Assembly: GCF_900638555.1 (NCBI RefSeq)
Contig: NZ_LR134525.1
Coordinates: 1,612,001 to 1,676,000 of the forward strand
Source: Neisseria meningitidis
Lineage (GTDB): Bacteria; Pseudomonadota; Gammaproteobacteria; Burkholderiales; Neisseriaceae
DNA: 64,000 nt
Direction of reading: 5' to 3'
Made by a program: the position numbers and the translations under genes
The notes under the pieces: model-generated
The model's database searches: none
What the model was told of the DNA's origin: nothing
What the model saw: only the letters and a program-made list of their open reading frames with translations
Part shown: positions 8,966-16,878 of the stretch, piece by piece
Position numbering within the stretch: position 1 is the stretch's first letter
Layout: every line of letters begins with the position of its first letter

Positions 8966-8982
8966 CTACGCTTGCTGAACCG

Positions 8983-9420
8983 TCATTCCCACGGAAGTGG
9001 GAATCTGGAATCTCGGGGTTTCAGTCATTTCCGATAGATTCCCGCCGCGTCAGGGGTCTGGATTCCCGCCTGCGCGGGAATGACGAATCCATCCGCACGG
9101 AAACCTGCACCACGTCATTCCTACGAACCTACATCCCGTCATTCCCACGAAAGTGGCAATCCAGAACGTAAAATCTGAAGAAACCGTTTTATCCGATACG
9201 TTTCCGCACCGACAGACCTAGATTCCCGCCTGCGCGGGAATGACGATATTTCTGTTTTTGATTTTTTGTTTTTGGGGAATGACGGGATTTGAGATTGCGG
9301 GCATTTATCGGGTAAAACGGAAATTATGCGTTACGAAAATTTATCCGAAATCACGGCAACTTTTCCACCGTCATTCCCACGAAAGTGGGAATCCAGGTCT
9401 GTCGGCACGGAAACTTATCG
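8983..9420. repeat. dRS3/RS repeat cluster inside the composite element
   Basis: About six ATTCCC-N8-GGGAAT 20-mers and variants (for example near 8983, 9061, 9138, 9222 and 9371) with neisserial RS spacer sequence. No gene is seen. Confidence 0.8.
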
Positions 9421-9433
9421 AGAAAAACGGTTT

Positions 9434-10492
9434 GAGACCTTTGCAAAATCCCCCAAAATCCCCTAAATTCCCACCAAGACATTTAGGGGATTTCTCATGA
9501 GCACCTTCTTTCAACAAACCGCCCAAGCCATGATTGCCAAACACATCGACCGTTTCCCGCTATTGAAGTTGGACCGGGTGATTGATTGGCAGCCGATCGA
9601 ACAGTACCTGAATCGTCAAAGAACCCGTTACCTTAGAGACCACCGCGGCCGTCCCGCCTATCCCCTGCTGTCCATGTTCAAAGCCGTCCTGCTCGGACAA
9701 TGGCACAGTCTCTCCGATCCCGAACTCGAACACAGCCTCATTACCCGCATCGATTTCAACCTGTTTTGCCGTTTTGACGAACTAAGCATCCCCGATTACA
9801 GCACCTTATGCCGTTACCGCAACTGGCTGGCGCAAGACGACACCCTGTCCGAATTGCTGGAACTGATTAACCGCCAACTGACCGAAAAAGGCCTAAAAAT
9901 AGAGAAAGCATCCGCCGTCGTTGACGCCACCATTATTCAAACCGCCGGCAGCAAACAGCGCCAGGCCATAGAAGTCGATGAAGAAGGACAAGTCAGCGGC
10001 CAAACCACACCGAGTAAGGACAAAGATGCCCGTTGGATAAAGAAAAACGGCCTCTACAAACTCGGTTACAAACAACATACCCGTACCGATGCAGAAGGCT
10101 ATATCGAGAAACTGCACATTACTCCCGCCAATGCCCATGAGTGCAAACACCTGTCGCCGTTGTTGGAAGGGTTACCCGAAGGTACGACCGTCTATGCCGA
10201 CAAAGGCTACGACAGTGCGGAAAACCGGCAACATCTGGAAGAACATCAGTTGCAGGACGGCATTATGCGCAAAGCCATCTGAAGGCGATGTGTTTGAACC
10301 TGTTGAAAGCGGCCAACAGGCTAAGTGCGCCCGCTGCCGCCTAAAAGGCAGCCCGGATGCCTGATTATCGGGTATCCGGGCAGGATTAAGGGGATATTTG
10401 GGTAGAATTAGGCGGTATTTGGGGCGAAAATAGACGAAAACCTGTGTTGGGGTTTCGGCTGTCGGGAGGGAAAGGAATTTTGCAAAGGTCTC
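9434..10492 (+). mobile_element. IS1106-like element (IS5 family), internally deleted
   Basis: Bounded by GAGACCTTTGCAAAA and TTTTGCAAAGGTCTC. It carries one transposase gene missing about 156 bp, most simply explained by recombination between two TGCGCAAAGCC repeats that survive in the left fragment. Confidence 0.8.
9497..10282 (+). pseudogene. IS1106-like transposase, C-terminally truncated
   Basis: 261 residues. IS5-type DDE features are present: DUF772-like N-terminus (HRGRPAYPLLSMFKAVLLG), first Asp in AVVDATIIQT, second in VYADKGYDSAENR. The family's C-terminal part with the final Glu region (roughly 55-75 residues more) is gone because of the deletion, after which the frame stops at once (MRKAI). 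Probably inactive alone. Confidence 0.8.
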
Positions 10493-10601
10493 AAGCTATG
10501 CCGGCTGCTGCCGCCCGCTTCATCTGCGCCGAATCCTGCCGCCCACCGCCGAAGCCCTCATGCGTTCGCGGTACAGCGCGTATGTGCTGCACCTTATCGA
10601 C

Positions 10602-10756
10602 TATAGTGGATTAACAAAAACCAGTACAGCGTTGCCTCGCCTTAGCTCAAAGAGAACGATTCTCTAAGGTGCTGAAGCACCGAGTGAATCGGTTCCGTAC
10701 TATTTGTACTGTCTTCGGCTTCGTCGCCTTGTCCTGATTTTTGTTAATCCACTATA
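10602..10756. repeat. Full-length Correia element inside ychJ
   Basis: TATAGTGGATTAACAAAAAC to GTTAATCCACTATA, 155 bp. It separates GAC from CATCATCGC at a duplicated TA, breaking the ychJ frame a second time. Confidence 0.93.
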
Positions 10757-11089
10757 CATCATCGCTACTACCGTTCCGGCGCAACAGGCATTCCTCGATG
10801 CCGCCGAACTGATGCAATGGAGTATAGAAACCGAAGGGCTGGGCTTGAACGTCATCTCGCACAAGATACTCGGCAAAGACCACGCCCAAGTCGAATTTGA
10901 AGCCTACTTCCGAGACGGACAACACCGATCCGCGCATCACGAACTGTCCGGCTTCGTCAACATCGGCGGACAATGGTATTTTATCGATCCCACCGTTCCG
11001 CATCCTGCGATGAAACAACCCTGCATTTGCGGATCAGGCAAAAAATTCAAAGCCTGCTGCGGCAAATATCTGAAACCTGTCGCATAAAA

Positions 11090-11115
11090 ATGCCGTCTGA
11101 ACGTTCAGACGGCAT
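11090..11115 (+). terminator. Inverted DUS pair after the ychJ remnant
   Basis: ATGCCGTCTGAA and TTCAGACGGCAT almost back to back, three bases past the stop codon. Confidence 0.75.
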
Positions 11116-11126
11116 TTTCAACGTGC

Positions 11127-11163
11127 AAAAAAACCATTCATACCAAGGGTAAGTATGAATGGT
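11127..11163 (-). terminator. Intrinsic terminator for the inositol-phosphatase gene
   Basis: ACCATTCATAC and GTATGAATGGT form an 11-bp perfect stem with a 9-nt loop. On the minus strand it is followed by a run of T. It lies 140 bp downstream of the minus-strand gene ending at 11304. Confidence 0.75.
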
Positions 11164-11303
11164 CAATACATTGCGGGAAAACGTCTTACTTGCTGCACTG
11201 CCGAAAAGGGAGAAACGGCAGCGGTAATCAGCGGAAAGGATTGTACCCGAATTAATGTTAAGAAACGTTAATCGCGAAAATATATTAACAAACCTGTTGA
11301 AAC

Positions 11304-12098
11304 CTATTGGTTTTCCCGTATCCACCCGACCCAGCGTTCAAACAGCTTCGGTTCGAGCGCGGCAACGACCGAGCGTTTGAACACGTGTTCACCACTCCAA
11401 AACCCGTCGCCTTCCAAAGTCGTCAGCCTGCCGCCCGCCTCCTCAAAAATCAACGCGCCGGCGGCATAATCCCACAGCTTCTGCCCGCCGTGGACATAAA
11501 CATCATAACGCCCGCACGCCAGATAACACCAATCCAACGTACTGCTGCCCATACTGCGTATCGTCCCGAAAGGCGCGAGCGTACTCATGCGGCTGGACAG
11601 TTTGCCCGAACGCAGATATTTGATTTCCACACCCGCAATTGCCTCATTCAACTTCTTATCCACGAGACGCAAAGGCAGGCGGGTTCCATTAAGAAACGCA
11701 CCCTGCCCCCGTTCGGCATAAAAACATTCGCCGCTGACCGGATTGTAAATCACACCCAATTCGGCGCGCCCGTTGCGGACAAACGCCACCGACACGGCAA
11801 AATGCGGCAGCCCGTTGACAAAATTGTTCGTCCCGTCTATCGGATCGACAATCCACAGCCCCTTTTCCCCCGAATATTGTTCCCACAAAGCCGACTGTTC
11901 CTGCCGCGACATTTCCTCGCCCAACATCGGGCAATCGATCAGAAGCGGCAACGCGGCGGCAAAAGCCGTCTGCGCGGCAATGTCCGCCTCGCTCAACATC
12001 GAACCGTCTTCCTTGCGGTGAGACGGCGTATTCAAAAAACGCGGCATAATTTCGGTTTGCGCGATATGGCGCACGACTTTCTGCAAACGGTGTAACAC
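11304..12098 (-). CDS. Inositol monophosphatase family protein
   Basis: 264 residues. The metal-dependent phosphatase signature is clear: GEEMSRQE supplies the first Glu ligand, [12 protein letters not shown] (DPIDGT at 85-90) the Asp cluster, and [16 protein letters not shown] the C-terminal Asp. The family (SuhB, CysQ, IMPase) hydrolyses inositol phosphates, PAP or related sugar phosphates with magnesium; the exact substrate here cannot be told. It is divergent from rsmE across a short Correia element and has its own terminator. Confidence 0.9.
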
Positions 12099-12141
12099 TT
12101 CCTACTGTCCTCATATTTTGAACTTGCGGCACGCGAACGTA

Positions 12142-12248
12142 TATAGTGGATTAAATTTAAATCAGGACAAGGCGACGAAGCCGCAGACAGTACAAATAGT
12201 ACGGCAAGGCGAGGCAACGCTGTACTGGTTTAAATTTAATCCACTATA
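12142..12248. repeat. Short-form Correia element (107 bp)
   Basis: TATAGTGGATTAAATTTAAA to TTTAATCCACTATA, lacking the about 50-bp internal segment of long copies. It sits in the divergent promoter region between the phosphatase gene and rsmE. Confidence 0.92.
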
Positions 12249-12306
12249 ATGTCCGTTTCCATCACGCCGCTGCGACAGATTATAACCGTCCGAACCGCCA
12301 AAAACT

Positions 12307-13032
12307 ATGCCCCGATTCTACCTGCCCGAAAACCTTTCCGTCGGACAAACCGTCGCCCTGCCCGACAACATCGTCCGCCACCTCAACGTCCTACGCGTCC
12401 GCCCCAACGAAAACATCACCCTCTTCGACGGCAAAGGCAAGGCACACGCCGCACAGCTGACCGTTTTGGAAAAACGCCGCGCCGAAGCCGAAATCCTGCA
12501 CGAAGACACAACCGACAACGAGTCCCCGCTCAACATCACACTGATACAATCCATCTCCTCCGGCGATCGCATGGATTTCACCCTGCAAAAAAGCGTCGAA
12601 CTCGGCGTAACCGCCATACAGCCCGTCATCAGCGAACGCTGCATCGTCCGCCTCGACGGAGAACGCGCCGCCAAACGCCTCGCACGCTGGCAGGAAATCG
12701 TCATCTCCGCGTGCGAACAAAGCGGCAGGAACACCGTTCCCCCCGTACTGCCCATCATCGGCTACCGTGAAGCACTCGACAAAATGCCGTCTGAAAGCAC
12801 CAAGCTGATTATGAGCATCAACCGCGCCCGCAAACTCGGCGACATCCGCCACCCGTCCGGCGCAATCGTCTTTATGGTCGGGCCCGAAGGCGGCTGGACA
12901 GAACAGGAAGAACAACAGGCATTTGATGCCGGCTTCCAAACCGTAACATTGGGCAAACGCATCCTGCGCACCGAAACCGTCGCCCTCGCCGCCCTCGCCG
13001 CGATGCAGACGCTTTGGGGCGATTTCGCATAA
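12307..13032 (+). CDS. rsmE: 16S rRNA m3U1498 methyltransferase (RsmE)
   Basis: 241 residues, typical. A SPOUT-class enzyme that methylates N3 of U1498 in 16S rRNA using S-adenosylmethionine. The N-terminal PUA-like part (MPRFYLPE, VRHLNVLRVR) is followed by the trefoil-knot SAM-binding region with VGPEGGWTEQEEQ and LGKRILRTETVALAAL. A DUS is embedded in the gene and encodes KMPSES. A DUS hairpin follows the stop. Confidence 0.95.
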   Translation: MPRFYLPENLSVGQTVALPDNIVRHLNVLRVRPNENITLFDGKGKAHAAQLTVLEKRRAEAEILHEDTTDNESPLNITLIQSISSGDRMDFTLQKSVELGVTAIQPVISERCIVRLDGERAAKRLARWQEIVISACEQSGRNTVPPVLPIIGYREALDKMPSESTKLIMSINRARKLGDIRHPSGAIVFMVGPEGGWTEQEEQQAFDAGFQTVTLGKRILRTETVALAALAAMQTLWGDFA

Positions 13033-13038
13033 ACAGAA

Positions 13039-13067
13039 ATGCCGTCTGAAACCCGTTCAGACGGCAT
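13039..13067 (+). terminator. Inverted DUS pair after rsmE
   Basis: ATGCCGTCTGAA at 13039-13050 and the complement ending at 13067. Confidence 0.75.
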
Positions 13068-13109
13068 TTTGCAGCCGATTAAGATAGTAGGTTCAAATAA
13101 GATTTCCCC

Positions 13110-14930
13110 CGCCGTCATTCCCGCGAAAGCAAGAATCTAGAAACGAAAAACTACAGGGATTTATCCGAAACAACAAACCCTCTCCGCCGTCATTCCCGCG
13201 CAGGCGGGAATCTAGAAATTTAACGTTGCGGTGATTTATCGGAAATGACTGAAACTCAACGAACCGGATTCCCACTTTCGCGGGAATGACGAAGTGGAAG
13301 TTACCCGAAACCCAAAACAAGCGAAACCGAACGGACTAGATTCCCGCCTGCGCGGGAATGACGAGATTTTAGGTTTCTGTTTTTGGTTTTCTGTTCTCGC
13401 GGGAATAACGGAATTTTAAGTTTTAGGAATTTGTCGGAAAAACAGAAATCCCCCCTCCGTCATTCCCGCGAAAGCGGGAATCTAGAAATTTAACGTTGCG
13501 GTGATTTATCGGAAATGACTGAAACTCACCGGACTGGATTCCCACTTTCACGGGAATGACGAAGTGGAAGTTACCCGAAACCCAAAACAAGCGAAACCGA
13601 ACGGACTAGATTCCCGCCTGCGCGGGAATGACGAGATTTTAGGTTTCTGTTTTTGGTTTTCTGTTCTCGCGGGAATAACGGAATTTTAAGTTTTAGGAAT
13701 TTGTCGGAAAAACAGAAATCCCCCCCGCCGTCATTCCCGCAAAAGCGGGAATCTGGAAATTTAATGTTGCGGTGATTTATCGGAAATGACTGAAACTCAA
13801 CAGACTGGATTCCCGCCTGCGTGGGAATGACGAGATTTTAGGTTTCTGTTTTTGGTTTTCTGTTCTCGCGGAAATAACGAAATTTTAAGTTTTAGGAATT
13901 TGTCGGAAAAACAGAAATCCCGCCGCCGTCATTCCCGCAAAAGCGGGAATCTAGAAACGAAAAACTACAGGGATTTATCCGAAACAACAAACCCTCTCCG
14001 CCATCATTCCCGCAAAAGCGGGAATCTAGAAATTTAATGTTGCGGTGATTTATCGGAAATGACTGAAACTCAACGAACCGGATTCCCACTTTCGCGGGAA
14101 TGACGAAGTGGAAGTTACCCGAAACCCAAAACAAGCGAAACCGAACGGACTGGATTCCCGCCTGCGCGGGAATGACGAATTTTAGGTTGCTGTTTTTTGG
14201 TTTTCTGTTTTTGCGGGAATGACGAGATTTTAGGTTTCTGTTTTTGGTTTTCTGTTCTCGCGGGAATAACGGAATTTTAAGTTTTAGGAATTTGTCGGAA
14301 AAACAGAAATCCCCCCCGCCGTCATTCCCGCAAAAGCGGGAATCTAGAAATTTAACGTTGCGGTGATTTATCGGAAATGACTGAAACTCAACGGACTGGA
14401 TTCCCGCCTGCGCGGGAATGACGAGATTTTAGGTTTCTGTTTTTGGTTTTCTGTTCTCGTGGGAATAACGGAATTTTAAGTTTTAGGAATTTGTCGGAAA
14501 AACAGAAATCCCCCCGCCGTCATTCTCGCAAAAGCGGGAATCTGGAAATTTAATGTTGCGGTGATTTATCGGAAATGACTGAACCTCAACGGACTGGATT
14601 CCCGCCTGCGCGGGAATGACGAATTTTAGGTTTCTGTTTTTTGGTTTTCTGTTCTCGCGGGAATAACGGAATTTTAAGTTTTAGGAATTTGTCGGAAAAA
14701 CAGAAATCCCCCCGCCGTCATTCCCGCGCAGGCAGGAATCTAGAATTTTAATGCGGCAAGAATTTATCGGAAAAAACCGAAGTTTAAAGACCTAGATTCC
14801 CGCCTGCGCGAGAATGACGAGATTTTAGGTTTCTGTTTTTGGCTTTCTGTTTTCTCGGGAATCACGAATTAGGGCTTACCCGAAAACAAGTGAAACCGAA
14901 CAAACCGGATTCCCCGACATAAATTTAGGG
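13110..14930. repeat. Large dRS3/RS intergenic mosaic array (about 1.8 kb)
   Basis: About twenty dRS3 20-mers (ATTCCC-N8-GGGAAT and variants, for example 13190, 13463, 13732, 14006, 14323, 14598) alternate with RS spacers. One spacer beginning GGAATTTTAAGTTTTAGG recurs about six times, near 13409, 13680, 13880, 14270, 14470 and 14667, at spacings of about 200-390 bp. Short open frames inside reflect repeat translation and are not genes. Such neisserial arrays promote recombination next to antigen genes. Confidence 0.92.
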
Positions 14931-14966
14931 ACAGCGCACACCCGCCAAATAAGGAAAGGCCAAAAC

Positions 14967-15773
14967 CTATTCAAACGGGACAACGTGCCGCCCGAGGTGT
15001 TTTTCCAATTTTTTCTGACGTTTCCGTTCCCTCGCCCTTTCGATTTCCCTGCCGATTTTTCCCAAAGCGCGTTTCAACAAAACCTTCGGGGAGCGGCGGT
15101 TGCGGTACGATTCCTGCCTGCCGTTTTTCAGTTGGCTGGGCAGGGTTTCGCTTTGGACGCACAAGGCGGGGGTCAGTTGGCAAACCGTCATCCCCCCTTT
15201 GTCGAGAAAACTACTGAAGAGCATCCAATCCACCGCCTTCAGGCGTTCAGACGGCAAAACGGCAAACCTGTCCAAAAAGAAACGCATCGCCTTTCGGGAA
15301 ATGATATAGCCCGCCGTCCCCCAGTGTTCGCTTTCCAACAGCGGAAAGGCACGCCCGCAGTAGTCCGCCACGCCGGAGGGCGAGGTCAGGACGTGCATAA
15401 ACATCGTTTCCAAGCGGACGATAAAGGCGGAATCGGGGTCAAAGCGTTCTTGCAGCCAAGCGTCTTCGGCAAGGAATTTCTCCGCGCCTTCGCCGAGCAA
15501 GACATCATCTTCAAATACGGCGATATACGGCAGACCTTCGTCCAATGCCTGTTTCCACAATACGGCGTGGCTCATAAAGCAGGCTTTTTCCACTCCGCTC
15601 AAATAGGGGTGCGCCGACAAACCGGGTACGAGTTCCGCCATTGCCTGTTCCAGCCTTTCAGACGGCATCAGTGCGTCGAAAAACTGAAACGGGATGCCGC
15701 GCACGCCGAAGGTATCGGTAATGTGCGCCCTGCGTTCTGCGGCGGAAGCTAAGCTGATAACGTGGTTTTGCAT
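14967..15773 (-). CDS. Lipooligosaccharide beta-1,4-galactosyltransferase, LgtB/LgtE/LgtH family
   Basis: 268 residues, glycosyltransferase family 25. It starts MQNHVISLASAAERR like LgtB and LgtE and has the family DDV motif (VFEDDVLLGEG) and HWGTAGYIISR. The N-terminal two thirds read like LgtE; the C-terminal part (KAVDWMLFSSFLDKGG to GRHVVPFE) differs from the LgtB and LgtE tails I remember and may be the LgtH variant. It would add galactose to the LOS alpha chain at the inner membrane face. Its ATG overlaps the lgtA stop (TAATG), implying translational coupling. It is the last gene before the repeat array. Confidence 0.85.
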   Translation of the reverse strand: MQNHVISLASAAERRAHITDTFGVRGIPFQFFDALMPSERLEQAMAELVPGLSAHPYLSGVEKACFMSHAVLWKQALDEGLPYIAVFEDDVLLGEGAEKFLAEDAWLQERFDPDSAFIVRLETMFMHVLTSPSGVADYCGRAFPLLESEHWGTAGYIISRKAMRFFLDRFAVLPSERLKAVDWMLFSSFLDKGGMTVCQLTPALCVQSETLPSQLKNGRQESYRNRRSPKVLLKRALGKIGREIERARERKRQKKLEKHLGRHVVPFE

Positions 15774-16862
15774 TAAATCTCCTGTTCTTTCCCTGCCGAA
15801 TCCGACCGCGCCTGCCGGCGGTTTTTAATCAGCCGGTGCAAAATGCCGAAGTATTGCCTCATGGTAAACAGCCGCCTCATCTTGCCGTCTGCCGCGAAAT
15901 CCAGCCACGCGCCGGCGGGCGGCGTGTCCGTCCGTTTGAAGCATTGGTACAAAAACCGGCGGGCGCGTTCAAAATCTTCTTCCGGCAAATGTTTCTCCAG
16001 CAATTCATACGCTACTGCTTTTATTTGGCGGTATTCAAGGCTGTCGAACCGGGTTTTAAAACCCATAGACTGCAAAAAATCGTTTCTGGCGGTTTTTTGG
16101 ATGCCTTGCGCGATTTCGTGTTGGCGGATGCTGTATTTGGATGAAACCTGATTGGCGTGAAGGCGGTATTTGACCAAGGCTTCGGGATAATAAGCCAGCC
16201 TGCCCAATTTGCTGACATCGTACCAAAATTGGTAATCTTCCGCCCAATCCCGCTCGGTGTTGTAACGCAATCCGCCGTCAATGACGCTGCGCCGCATAAT
16301 CATCGTGTTGTTGTGTATGGGGTTGCCGAAAGGGAAAAAGTCGGCAATATCTTCGTGCCGGGTCGGCTTTTTCCAAATTTTGCCGTGCCTGTGATGCCGC
16401 GCCAGCCGGTTGCCGTCCTTTTCTTCCGACAAAACTTCCAGCCACGCGCCCATCGCGATGATGCTGCGGTCTTTTTCCATCTCGCCCACGATTTTCTCAA
16501 TCCAGTCGGGGGGCGGCAATATCGTCGGCATCGGTGCGTGCAATATATTCCCCCATTCCTGACTTTGCCAATTCGTCCAGCCCGATGTTTAAAGAGGGAA
16601 TCAGGCCGGAATTTTGAGCTTGTGCAAGGATTTTGATACGGCTGTCCCGCTTTTGAAAATCCTTGGCAATGGCAAGCGTACCGTCTGTCGAGCCGTCATC
16701 GACAATCAAAATCTCCAAGTTGCGCCAAGTCTGATTCACGACGGTGGCTAATGATTGGGCGAAATATTTTTCTACGTTGTAGGCGCAAATCAATACGCTG
16801 ACTAAAGGCTGCAATTTATTCTCCCGATAGGCACGATGCCGTCTGAAGGCTTCAGACGGCAT
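15773..16862 (-). pseudogene. lgtA: LgtA GlcNAc transferase, frameshifted in a C6 run
   Basis: The first frame (16862 to 16497) carries a GT2 start (VSVLICAYNVEK, VDDGSTDGT, ARTDADD). The rest, from PDWIEKIVGEM to KEQEI, is in another frame ending at 15773. The frames meet at six C on the coding strand (G at 16508-16513); five C would read AAPDWIEK and join them into one protein of about 360 residues. LgtA adds beta-1,3-GlcNAc in lacto-N-neotetraose synthesis. The usual phase-variable G tract is here only five G (near 16553-16557, coding GMGEY), in frame and probably stable. The ATG lies in a DUS 17 bp downstream of glyS. Confidence 0.9.
16836..16862. terminator. Inverted DUS pair between glyS and lgtA
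   Basis: Two inverted DUS with a 3-nt loop. The minus-strand DUS (ending at 16862) contains the ATG used for lgtA, giving the N-terminus MPSEAF, so a possible terminator overlaps a start codon. Confidence 0.7.
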
Positions 16863-16878
16863 TTGGACTGTACAACGG

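Larger units (their letters stand above)
7906..10492. mobile_element. Composite element: two inverted IS1106-like copies flanking RAYT/REP and dRS3 repeats
   Basis: The outer ends are inverted repeats: GAGACCTTTGCAAAA at the left and TTTTGCAAAGGTCTC at the right. Inside, in order: a 3' fragment of an IS1106-like element on the minus strand, a REP-associated transposase with REP palindromes, dRS3 copies, and a nearly complete IS1106-like copy on the plus strand. The AAGCT repeat outside both ends suggests the unit inserted once into ychJ, or that a single IS was later rearranged. Confidence 0.7.
7857..11087 (+). pseudogene. ychJ: YchJ-like (SEC-C motif) gene split by a composite IS and a Correia element
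   Basis: The ATG at 7857 opens a short N-terminus with a CPCGSG metal-binding motif. The frame is broken after 7905 by the composite element and resumes at 10498; removing the insert and one AAGCT copy restores GSGTSYAGCCRPLHLRR. A second break is the Correia element 10602-10756, which enters at a TA inside LIDY/IIATT and brings a stop. The remainder (10757-11087) encodes the central domain and a second CICGSGKKFKACC motif. Intact, it would be a cytoplasmic UPF0225/YchJ-type protein of unknown function with N- and C-terminal zinc-binding SEC-C motifs. The 3' part might be expressed from a start inside the Correia element, but the N-terminal motif would be lost. Confidence 0.85.

Noticed and set aside
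9893..10364. Extra frames over the IS1106-like 3' end
   Set aside because: One reflects the pre-deletion transposase frame and the others are antisense; none is an additional gene.
13110..14930. Regular palindromic repeats suggesting a CRISPR array
   Set aside because: Repeats are ATTCCC-N8-GGGAAT with variable centres, spacing is irregular and spacers are themselves repeated; no cas genes. This is a dRS3/RS mosaic.
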